Assembly (NCBI RefSeq): GCF_023094165.1
Contig: NZ_JALMDK010000005.1
Coordinates: 558,001 to 622,000, forward strand
DNA length: 64,000 nucleotides
Source: Crossiella sp. S99.2
GTDB taxonomy: Bacteria > Actinomycetota > Actinomycetes > Mycobacteriales > Pseudonocardiaceae
Direction of reading: 5' to 3'
Under the pieces are notes generated by a model. It did no database searches. It saw nothing but the letters and a program-made list of their open reading frames with translations, and was not told the DNA's origin. Of the stretch, positions 35,901 through 47,900 are shown piece by piece (within the stretch, counting starts at the first letter, position 1; each line of letters starts with the position of its first letter). The position numbers and the translations under genes were made by a program.

Positions 35901-38900
35901 GCTGCACGAAGAACTGGCCCTGGCAGCCGACCCGGCCGCCACCCGCCCGCACCTGCTCGATGTGGTCGGCCGGGTGGACCGCAAGTCCCTGGAGTTCAGC
36001 TGGTTCTACTCAACCGACCGGCACACCGAGGCCACCGTCCGCCGCCTGGCCGAGGACCTGCTCACCGCACTGCGCGAGATCATCGAGCACTGCACCCGAT
36101 CCGGCGGCCGCACCCCGTCCGACTTCCCACTCGCCCGGCTCGACCAGTCCACTGTGGACACACTGGTCGGCGACGGCCGGGACGTCGAGGACATCTACCC
36201 GCTCACCCCGACCCAGGCCGGCATGGTGTTCCACCGCCTGGCCCAGGGCGACACCGGCGTCTACTTCCAGCAGCTCACCTTCCAGCTCGACGGCGTCGCC
36301 GACCCGCACCGGCTGGCCGAAGCCTGGCAGCAGGTCAGCGACCGGATGCCGGTGCTGCGCAGCCACATCGTCTGGCAGGGCGTGCCCGAGCCGGTGCAGC
36401 TGGTCCGCACCCAGGTCCGGGTCCCGGTCCGGCAGCTGGACTGGCGCGGCCTGGACGACGCCGGGCGGCAGGCCGAGCTGGACGCGTTCCTGACCGCGGA
36501 CCGGGCCGCCGGGATCGCGCTGGACCAGGCGCCACTGCAACGGATCGCGCTGGCCAGGATCAGCGACACCGAGGTCCAGGTGGTGTGGACCTTCCACCAC
36601 GTGCTGCTCGACGGCTGGAGCGTCTTCCAGGTCCTCGATGACGTCTTCGCTGCACACTCCGGCCGTTCGCTGCCCAACCGCCGTCCCTTCGGCGACTACC
36701 TGCGCTGGATCGACCGCCAGGACCGCGCGGAAGCCCTGGCGCACTGGCGATCCGCCCTCGCCGGGATCGCCGACCCCACCGCGCTGCCCTACGACCGGCA
36801 GCCCGCGGAAAGCCAGCATCACGAGTCCACCGCCAGCGTGCTGCGCTCCCTGGACACCGGCACCACCACCGCGCTGCGCGAACTCACCCGGCTGCACGGA
36901 CTCACGCTGAACACCCTGGTCCAGGGCGCCTGGGCACTGCTGCTGGCCCGGCACAGCGGTCAGGACGACGTGCTCTTCGGCGCCACCGTGTCCGGCCGCC
37001 CCGCCGACCTGGCCGGGGTGCAGGACATCACCGGCATCTTCATCAACACCCTGCCCGCCCGGGTACAGATCCACAATGGACAGACGCTGACCGGGTGGTT
37101 GCGCGCGATCCAGGACGCCCAGTCCGCGGACCGCCGCTACGACTTCCTGCCGCTGCCGCAACTGCGCGCCTGCACCGACCTGCCGGAGCGGGCCAGTCTG
37201 TTCGACAGCATCGTGGTGTTCGAGAACTACCCCTTCGACGACACCGCCGCCGCCACGCACGGCCTCGGCCTGCGCGAACTGCGCGGGGTGGAGACCACCA
37301 ACTACCCGCTCACCCTGGTCGCCTACCCGCACGCCGAGTTCAAGGTCAACCTCGGCTACGACCCGGCGCTGTTCGAGCCCGCCACCGCGGAACGCCTGGC
37401 CGAGCACCTGCTCACCATGCTCGCCGCGATCCCCGCGCACGCCGACCGACCGGTCGGTGAACTGCCGATGCTGACCGAGGCCGAACGGCACCGGGTGCTG
37501 GTGGAGTGGAACGACACCGCCACCGCACTGCCTGCCGGCACGGTGCCGGAAGCCTTCGCCGCCCAGGTCAGGCGCACCCCGCACACCACCGCGGTGATCA
37601 CCGACAGCGGCAACCTGACCTACGCCGAACTCGACGACCGCAGCACCGCCCTGGCCCAGCACCTGATCGGCCTCGGCGTCACAACCGAACAACCGGTCGG
37701 CCTGCTGCTGGCCCGCTCCGCCGACGTGGTCATCGCCGAACTGGCCGTGCTCAAGGCCGGAGCGGCCTACGTGCCCCTCGACGTCCGTGCCCCCGCCGCC
37801 CGGCTGACCCGGCTGCTCACCGAGACCGGCGTGCGGGTGCTGCTCACCGACCAGACCTGGGCCGCCACCGCTCAGGAAGTCCACAGTGGACAGATCCTGC
37901 GGGTGGACGAGGCGATCATCACCCTGGCCGTGCCGCTGCCCACCGTGCACGCGGACAACCTCGCCTACATCACGCACACCTCCGGCTCCACCGGCATCCC
38001 CAAGGGCGTGGCCGTCCGGCACCACGACATCCTCGCCCTCGCCGCGCACCGCCGGTTCCACCAGGGCGGGCACGCCAGGGTGCTGCTGCACTCCCCGCTG
38101 GCCTTCGACGCGGTCACCTACGAACTGTGGATGCCGCTGCTGTCCGGCGGCCAGGTCGTGGTCGCGCCGGACGGCCATGTGGACGCCGAGGTGTTCCGCC
38201 GCATGATCGGCGAGCACGGCGTGACCGCGATCTTCCTCACCGCGGGCCTGTTCCGGCTGATCGCGCAGGAAGATCCCGGCTGCTTCGCCGGTGCCCGGGA
38301 GGTCTGGACAGGTGGCGAGGTGGTCCTGGCCGAGTCGATGCGCCGGGTGTTAACCGCCTGCCCCGGCTTGCTCGCGGTGGATGTCTACGGCCCCACCGAG
38401 ACCACCACCTTCGCCACCCACCACGATCTGCCGGTCGCCGCCGAGGTGCCGGAGCTGCTGCCGATCGGCCGCGCCCTGGACAACATGCGGCTCTACGTGC
38501 TCGACCGCGCGCTGCGCCCGGTGCCCGCCGGAGTGCCCGGTGAACTGCACATCGGCGGCTCCGGGGTGGCCCGCGGCTACTACGGCCGCCCGGGGCTGAG
38601 CGCGGCTTGCTTCGTGGCCGACCCGTTCGGCGCGCCCGGCGAACGCATGTACCGCACCGGCGACACCGTGCGCTGGAACCGGAACGGCGAGATCGAGTTC
38701 CTCGGCCGCACTGACGACCAGGTCAAGATCCGCGGTTTCCGGATTGAGCTGAGCGAGGTCGACAACGCGCTGCTCCGGCACGAAGCCCTCGGCCAGGTGG
38801 TGGCCGCGGTGCTGCTGGACGGCTCCCGCCGCAAACGCCTGGTCGCCTACCTGGTCCCGGCCGAAGGTCACCCGGTGCCCGCGGCCGCCGAACTGCGCGA

Positions 38901-41900
38901 GTTCCTGGCCAAGTCCGTGCCGGACTACCTGGTGCCCTCGGTGTTCGTGCCGCTGGCCGCACTCCCGTTGAACGCCAACGGAAAGGTCGACCGCCGCGCC
39001 CTGCCCACCCCGGACTGGGGACTGGTCGCCGCGGCCGGATTCGTGGCGCCCAGCACCGAAACCGAACGGGTGCTCGCGGACATTTTCGCCACCGTGCTGA
39101 ACCTGCCCAGGGTCGGTGTGGAGGACAACTTCTTCGAGCTGGGCGGCGATTCCATCGTCAGCATCCAGGTCGTCTCCCGCGCCCGCCAGGCCGGAATCGG
39201 CCTGATGCCAAGGGATCTCTTCCGCACCCCCACGGTCGCCGGACTGGCCGCCACCGCCACCGAGACCACCCGGCCCAGCACCGACCAGGGTCCGGTCACC
39301 GGCGAGGCCCCGCTCACCCCGATCCAGCACTGGTTCTTCGCCACCCAGACCGCGGAACCCGCGCACTTCAGCCAGTCCGTGCTGCTCGACCTCACCGCAC
39401 GCCCCGACCCGGTGCTCCTGGACGAGGCCCTGCGCGCACTGGTCCGCCACCACGACGCACTGCGCCTGCGCTTCACCGGCGGCAGGCAACAGCACGCGGA
39501 CACCCCGGCCGAGATCCTCCAGCTCGGCGGCCCCGCCGACCACACCGGCCTGGACCTCGAACACGGCCCACTGCTCAAGGCCGTGCTCCTGGACGGCGAC
39601 CAGCTTTTCCTGGCTGTGCACCACCTCCTGGTCGACGGCGTGTCCTGGCGCATCCTCCTGGAAGACCTGGACACCGCCTACCAGCAGCTGCGTGCGGGCA
39701 ACCCGGTCCGCCTGGAGGCCAAGACCACTTCCTTCCGCGACTTCGCCCGCACCCTGACCACCCTGGCCGCCAATGGCGAGTTCGATGCGGAAATCCCTTA
39801 CTGGAACAGCGTTTCCGCCGACCCGGACATCCCGGTCGACGGCAGCGGCGCCAACATCGTGGCCGGGGAACGGAACCTGACCGTCGCACTCGACGAGCAG
39901 ACCACCCGCGCCCTGCTCCAGGACGTGCCCGGCGTCTACCGCACCCAGATCAACGACGTGCTGCTCACCGCCCTCGGCCGGGTGCTCGGCGAGTGGACAG
40001 GGCGGGACCGGGTGCTCGTCGACCTGGAAGGCCACGGCCGCGAGGACCTCGGCGGCGACATCGACCTGTCCCGCACGGTCGGCTGGTTCACCACCATGTT
40101 CCCGCTCGCCCTGCCCGGTTGCCCCGGCCTCGGCTGGGGCGAGGCACTCAAGACGGTCAAGGAACAACTCCGCGCGATTCCCCGGCGTGGCTTCGGCTAC
40201 GGCGCGCTGCGCCACCTCACCGACCGCCTGCCCGCGCAGCCGACCCCGCAGGTCGGCTTCAACTACCTCGGCCAGTTCGACCGTCCACAAGGGACCGACG
40301 GCCTGATCGCCGGAATGCCCGACGGCCTCGGCGGCGAGTCCGGGGCAGGCAACCAGCGTCCGCACCTGCTCGACGTCATCGGCAGCGTCGAGTCCCGGCG
40401 GCTGACCTTTACCTTCTCCTACGCCCAGGGCAGCCACTCCGAGACCACCATCCGCACCCTGGCCGAGGCTTTCCGCGCCGCGCTGGCCGAGATCGTCGAG
40501 CACTGCGCCCAGCCCGGCAGCGGTGGTCGTACCCCGGCGGACTTCCCGCTGGCCCGCATCACCCAGTCCGAAGTGGACACCCTGGTCGGCGACGGCAAGG
40601 AGATCGCCGACCTCTATCCGCTGACCCCGATGCAGGCGGGCATGGTGTTCCACAGCCTGATGGAAGAGGGCAGCACCGCCTACTTCAACCAGGTGCAACT
40701 GCGGCTGACCGGCGTCACCGACCCGGCCGCCTTCGCCACCGCCTGGCAGCAGACCGCCGACCACAACCCGGTGCTGCGCAGCCGGATCGTCTGGGAGGGC
40801 GTCAGCGAACCCCTCCAGCTGGTGCCGCGCACCGCCGTCATCCCCACCCGGCACCTGGACTGGACCGGCCGCACCAACACCGAAGCGGACCTGCGCGAAC
40901 TCCTGGACGCCGACCGCGCCGAAGGCTTCGACCTGGCGAACGACTCGCTGCTGCGGATCGCGGTGATCACGCTGTCCGGTAACGAGATCCTGCTCGTCTG
41001 GACCTTCCACCACGTGCTGCTCGATGGCTGGAGCGCGGCCCAGGTCTTCGGCGAGGTCTGCGCCCGCTACGCCGCGCTCACCGGCGGAACCCCGCTGCAC
41101 CCGGTGTCCCGCAGGCCCTTCCGCGACTACCTGGACTGGCTCGCGAGCCAGGACTCCGAACAGGCCGCCACCTACTGGCGGAACGCACTGGACGGCTTCA
41201 GCACTCCCACGCCGTTGCCGTTCGACCGGCAGTCCCGGGAGGCGCACCGCGCCGCGTCTTCCGGGACCGTCCGGGCCCAGCTCAGCACCGCCGACACCAC
41301 CCGGCTGCGCGAGGTGGCCCAGCACAACGGACTCACCCTCAACACCGTGTTCCAGGGCGCCTGGGGCCTGCTGCTCTCCCGCTACAGCGGCGAGTCCGAG
41401 GTGGTCTTCGGCAGCACCGTCTCCGGCCGCCCCGCCGACCTGGCCGGGGTGGAGGCCATGGTGGGCCTGTTCATCAACACCATCCCCACCCGAGTCGACA
41501 TCCACAGTGGACAGTCGCTGCTGCCCTGGCTGCGCGAACTGCAGACCGCGCAGGCTGAGTCCCGCCGGTTCGACTTCGTCTCCCTGGCCCAGTTGCAGAG
41601 CTGGCTGAACCTGCCCGGCGGCACCGGACTGTTCGACAGCATCGTGGTCTTCGAGAACTACCCGTTCGACCCGGCCGCCATCGCCGCCACCGGCCTGACC
41701 ATGGCCGAATCCCGGGACGAGGAACCGACCAACTACCCGGTCAGCGTGGTCGTCTCCCCGGGCGCCGAACTGTCCTTCGCCCTGGACTACGACCCGGACC
41801 TGTTCGACGCAACCACCGTGCAGGCCATGGCGGACCGGCTCGCGCTACTGCTCACCGGCATCGCCCGCGACCTCGAACGCACCCCGGCCCAGATCTCCTT

Positions 41901-44900
41901 GCTCACCGAGACCGAACGCCACCGGGTGCTGGAAACGTGGAACGCCACCGTCTGCCCGCTGCCCACCGGCAGCCTCGGCGAGTTGTTCACCGCCCAGGCC
42001 ACCCGCACCCCACATGCCGTCGCACTGGCTTTCGACGGCGGCCAGCTCAGCTATGCCGACCTGGAAGCTCGCGCGAATCGCCTGGCACACCGGCTGATCG
42101 CGCTGGGCGTCTGCCCGGAGCAGCCGGTCGCCCTGCTCGCCGAACGCGCCCCGGAACTGGTGGTCGCCGAACTGGCCATCGTCAAGGCCGGTGGCGCCTA
42201 TGTGCCGCTCGACCTGCGTGCCCCCGCCGACCGGCTGCGCCTGGTGCTCGCCGAATCCGGCGCCACCGTGCTGCTCACCGACCAGCATTGGATCAGCGCC
42301 GCCGCCAAAGTCCACAGTGGACCCACGCTCCGGATCGACGAACCCCTGGACGGTCCGACCGAACCGCCCACGGTCACCGTGCACGGCGACAACCTGGCCT
42401 ACGTCATGTACACCTCCGGCTCCACCGGCACCCCCAAGGGCGTTGCGGTCCGGCACCGGGATGTCAGTGCGCTCGCACACGACCGTTGCTTCCGCGGTGG
42501 CGCGCACGAGCGGGTGCTGCTGCACTCGCCGACCGCCTTCGACGCCGCCACCTACGAGGTGTGGGTGCCGCTGCTCAACGGCGACCGGGTGATCGTCGCC
42601 CCCAGCGGCGACCTCGACGTGGACACCCTGCGCCGTCTGGTCACCAACCACGGCATCACCGGCCTCTGGCTCACCGCGGGCCTGTTCCGGCTGATCGCGC
42701 AGGACGCCCCGGACTGCCTGCACGGCGTCCGCGAGGTCTGGACCGGCGGCGACGTTGTGCCCGCCCCCGCCGTGCGCCGGGTCCTCGCCGCCTGCCCCGG
42801 ACTGTCCGTTGTGGACGGATACGGCCCGACCGAGACCACCACTTTCGCCACCCACCACCGCATCCCGGCGGGTAGCCCGGTCCCGGACCTGGTGCCGATC
42901 GGCCGCCCGCAGGACAACATGCGGGTCTACGTGCTGGACGCCGACCTGCACCCGGTCCCGCCGGGCATCGCCGGTGAACTGCACCTCGCCGGAGCGGGCC
43001 TGGCCCGCGGCTACCTGAACCAGCCCGGCCTGACCGCGGACCGCTTCCTGCCCGACCCCTTCGGCCCCGCCGGAACCCGGATGTACCGCACCGGAGACGT
43101 GGTCCGGTGGACTGCCGTGTCAACGCTCGACCCCGCAAGCGGGTCTTCGGAAGGCGTGCTGGAATTCGTGGGCCGCGCCGACGAGCAGGTGAAGATCCGC
43201 GGTTTCCGGATCGAACTCGGCGAGATCGAGGCCGTGCTCGCCGCACAGCCCGGCGTCACCGAGGCGGTGGTGCTGGCCCGCGCCGACCAGGGCGTCAAAC
43301 GCCTGGTCGCCTACCTCGTCGGTGCCGACCTGGACGTGGCCGCGATCAAGGCCACGGCCGCCGAAGTGCTGCCCGACTACATGGTCCCGGCCGCGTTCCT
43401 GCTGCTGGACCGGTTGCCGCTGAGCCGCAACGGCAAACTCGACCGCCGCGCCCTGCCCGCCCCGGACTTCGCCGCACTGGCTGAAACCGGTTATGTGGCA
43501 CCGCGTTCCGAGACCGAACAGGTTCTCGCTCAGGTGTGGGCCGAGGTGCTCGGCCTGCCCAGGGTCGGCGCCGCGGACAACTTCTTCGCCCTCGGCGGCG
43601 ACTCCATCCTGAGCATCCAGGTGGTCTCCCGCGCCCGCCAGGCCGGCCTCGGCTTGATGCCCAGGGACCTGTTCCGCGCCCAGACCATCGCCGACCTCGC
43701 CGTGCTGGTCGCCGACGCGCAACCGGACACCGCCGAACAGGGCGAGGTCACCGGCGAGGTCCCGCTCACCCCGATCCAGCACTGGTTCCTGGCCGGCGCA
43801 ACCGCGAACCCGGGCCACTTCAACCAGGCCATGACCCTGGACCTGGCCCCCGACGTGGACGAGTCCGCCCTGCACACCGCACTCGCGACCCTGGTCAGCC
43901 AGCACGACGCGCTCCGCCTGCGCTACACCCGCGACGGCGACACCTGGCGCCAGCACAACGACCCGGTCAGCGACAGCGATCTGAGCACCGGACAGCCACT
44001 CGGCGAGTTCGACCTGGCCGGCCCGCTGCTACGTGCCCACCGGGACGGCGACCAGCTCCACCTGTGCGTGCACCACCTGGTCATCGACGGCGTGTCCTGG
44101 CGCATCCTCCTGGAAGACCTGGACACCGCGTACCGGCAGGCGATCGCGGGGGAGACCGTCCACATCGGACGCAAGACCACCTCCTTCCGCGACTGGTCGC
44201 ACCGCCTTGCCGAACACGCCCGCACCGGCGGCTTCGACCACGAGCTGGACCACTGGACCAGCACGAACATCGACACGAATATTCCGGCAGACCTCAATGG
44301 TCCCAATACCCTGGCCTCCACCGCCTCGGTCACCGTGCACCTGGACGAGACCGAAACCCAGGCGCTGCTCCAGTCCGTGCCGCCGGTCTACCGCACCCAG
44401 ATCAACGACGTGCTGATCAGCGCGCTCGGCCGGGTGCTCGCCGAGTGGACCGGCCAGGACCGGCTGCTGATCGACCTGGAGGGCCACGGCCGCGAAGACC
44501 TGTTCCCCGGCGTCGACCTCTCCCGCACGGTCGGCTGGTTCACCACCCTGTTCCCGGTCGCACTGTCCACACCGGACACCGACTGGGCAGTGACCCTCAA
44601 GTCGGTCAAGGAGCAGCTGCGCGCCATCCCCGGCCGCGGCCTCGGCTACGGCGCGCTGCGCTGGCTCACCGACCGGCTGCCCGGCATCGCCCCGGCCCCG
44701 GTCAGCTTCAACTACCTCGGCCAGTTCGAGTCCGGCACCGGCGCCGGACTGGTCCGCGGCAGCAGCGGCATCCAGTCCGATGTGTCGTTGGACGGCGACC
44801 GGGACCGGATCTTCGACATCGTCGGCGCGGTCGAACAGAAGCAACTCCAGCTCACCTGGTTCTACTCCACCAACCAGCACACCGAGGCCACCGTCACCGC

Positions 44901-47900
44901 CCTGGCCGAGGGGTTCCGCACCGCGTTGCGCGAGATCGTCGAGCACTGCGCCCAGCCGGACGCGGGTGGCCGCACCCCCTCGGACTTCCCGCTCGCCGGA
45001 CTCGACCAGTCCACAGTGGACAAGCTGGTGGCCGCCGGTGACGTCGAGGACATCTACCCGCTGACCCCGATGCAGACCGGCATGGTCTTCCACGGCCTGT
45101 CCCAGCAGGAACAGGGCGTCTACTTCGAGCAGGCCAAGTTCGTGCTCGACGGCGTCACCGATCCGCGCCGCCTGGCCGCCGCCTGGCAGCAGGTGGTCGA
45201 CCGCACCCCGGTGCTGCGCAGCCGGATCGTCTGGTCCGGCGTGCCCACGCCGCTCCAGGTCGTGCAGACCAAGGTCACCGTCCCGGTCACCCACCTGGAC
45301 TGGACCGGACTGTCCGAAGAGGACCGCCGCACCGCCCTGGCCGAACTGCTGGAGCAGGACCGGGCGACCGGACTCGACCTGACCGCGGCCCCGCTGCTGC
45401 GGGTCACCCTGGCCAGGCTGTCCGAGAACTCGGTGCAGGTCGTCTGGACCTTCCACCACGTGCTGCTGGACGGCTGGAGCGTCTTCCAGGTGCTCTCCGA
45501 CGTCTTCGCCGCGCACGCCGGCCACGCGTTGCCCAGCCGCCGCCCGTTCGCGGACTACCTGCGCTGGCTGGACGCCCAGGACCACGGCCAGGCCGAGGTG
45601 TACTGGCGCGAGGTGCTCACCGGCTTCGACACCCCGACCCCGCTGCCACTGGACCAGCCGAAGACCGCCGCGCACAACACCCGCTCCGGCACCTGGACCG
45701 GGTTCGCGCTGCCGGAGACCGAGGCGAGCAGGCTGCACGAGTTCGCCAAACGGCACCGGCTCACCCTCAACGCGGTGGTCCAGGGCGCCTGGGCACTGCT
45801 GCTGTCCCGGTACAGCGGACAGGCCGATGTCTGTTTTGGCGCAACGGTCTCCGGCCGTCCCGCGGATCTGCCCGGCGGCGAGGACATCACCGGCATCTTC
45901 ATCAACACCCTGCCGGTCCGGCTCACCGTCGACCCGGCCGCCGACCCGGTCACCTGGTTGCAGGACCTCCAGTCCGCCCAGGCCGAATCACGCAGGTTCG
46001 ACTTCGTGGCCCTGTCCCAGCTCCAGTCCTGGAGCCAGGTCGAGGGCGGCACCGAACTCTTCGACAGCATCGTGGTGTTCGAGAACTACCCGATCAACGA
46101 CGAGGTGGCCGCCGCCAACGGCCTCGGCGTCCGCGAACTGGAAGCCATCGAAACCACCAACTACCCGATCAGCCTGGTCGTCTCGCCGGGGGAGAAGTTC
46201 CACCTGGAGTTCGGCTACGACCCGGACCTGTTCACCGCGGGCACCATCGAGCGGATGGCCGGACACCTCACCGAGGTCCTGCGCGCACTGGCCGCCGACA
46301 CCCGGGAACCGTTGTCCTGCCTGGATATCCGCACCCCGGCCGAACGTGAGCAGCTCCAGTCCTGGAACAACACCGCCGCCGACACCGTGCCCACGGTGTT
46401 CCCGGAGCTGTTCCAGGACCAGGTCGAACGCACCCCGCACGCGGCCGCACTGGTCCTCGGCGAGGGTGAGATCACCTACGCCGGACTGGAACAGCGCGCG
46501 AACCGGTTGGCACACCGGCTGATCGGCCTGGGCGTGGGCCCGGAGACGATCGTCGCGCTGCAGCTGCCGCGCTCGGCGGAGATCGTGATCGCCCAGCTCG
46601 CCGTGCTCAAGGCCGGTGGCGCCTACCTGCCGATCGACCCGAACTACCCGGCCGACCGGATCGAGTTCATGCTCACCGACGCCAAGCCGGTGCTGGTCAT
46701 CGACCAGGACTTCCTCGCCGAGGAGGGCACCCGCACGGACGCCCCGACCAACGCGGACCGCACCGCCCCGCTGCGCCCGGAACACCCGGCCTACGTCATC
46801 TACACTTCCGGCTCCACCGGCACCCCCAAGGGCGTGGTCGTCACCCACGCCGGGCTCGCCAGTTTCTCCGCGGCGGAAATCGAGCACTACCAGGTCAATC
46901 CGGGTGACCGGGTGTTGCAGTTCTCCTCACCCAGCTTCGACGCCTCGGTGCTCGAACTCTGCATGTCCCTGCCCGCCGGCGCCGCTTTGGTTGTCCCGCC
47001 GGAAGGTTCGCTGCTCGGCGAGCAGCTCGCCGAAGTGCTGCGCGACCAGCGGATCACCCACTCGCTGATCCCGCCGGTCGCACTGGCCACCGTGCCCGAA
47101 GACGTCGACCTGCCGGACTTCCGCACAGTGATCGTCGGCGGCGACGCGTGCACCGCAAAACTCGTCGACCGCTGGGCCCCGGGCCGCCGGATGATCAACT
47201 CCTACGGTCCGACCGAGTCCACCGTGGTCACCACCTGGAGCGATCCGCTGACCCCCGGCGGGATTCCGCCGATCGGCCGCCCGATCCGCAACACCCGGGT
47301 GCACGTCCTGGACGGCGACCTCAACCCGGTCCCGGTCGGCGTGCCCGGCGAGCTGTACGTGGCCGGGTCCGGACTGGCCCGTGGCTACCTCAACCGCCCC
47401 GGCCTGACCGCGGATCGCTTCCTGCCCAACCCGTTCGACGCCCCCGGCGAACGCATGTACCGCACCGGCGACCTGGTCCGCTGGCGCACCGACGGCCAGT
47501 TGGAGTTCCTGGGACGCGCCGACCAGCAGGTCAAGATCCGTGGCTTCCGGATCGAGCCCGGCGAGATCGAAACCCTGCTGCGCCACCAGGAAGGCGTCAC
47601 CGACGCGGTGGTGATCGCCCGCGAGGACGACGGGGCCAAGCGCCTGGTCGCCTACCTGGTCGGCGACAGCCCCAGTGTGCCGGAACTGCGCGCCACCCTG
47701 GCCGGGCGACTGCCGGACTACATGGTCCCGGCCGCCTTCGTCACCCTGGAAGCACTGCCGTTGACACCCAACGGCAAGCTCGATCGCCGCGCCCTGCCCG
47801 CGCCCACGGCGGGGCTGGTCGCGCAGACCGGTTACGTGGCACCGGAAACCGAGACCGAGGAAGTGCTGGCCGAGATCTGGGCCGAGGTGCTCGGCCTGGA

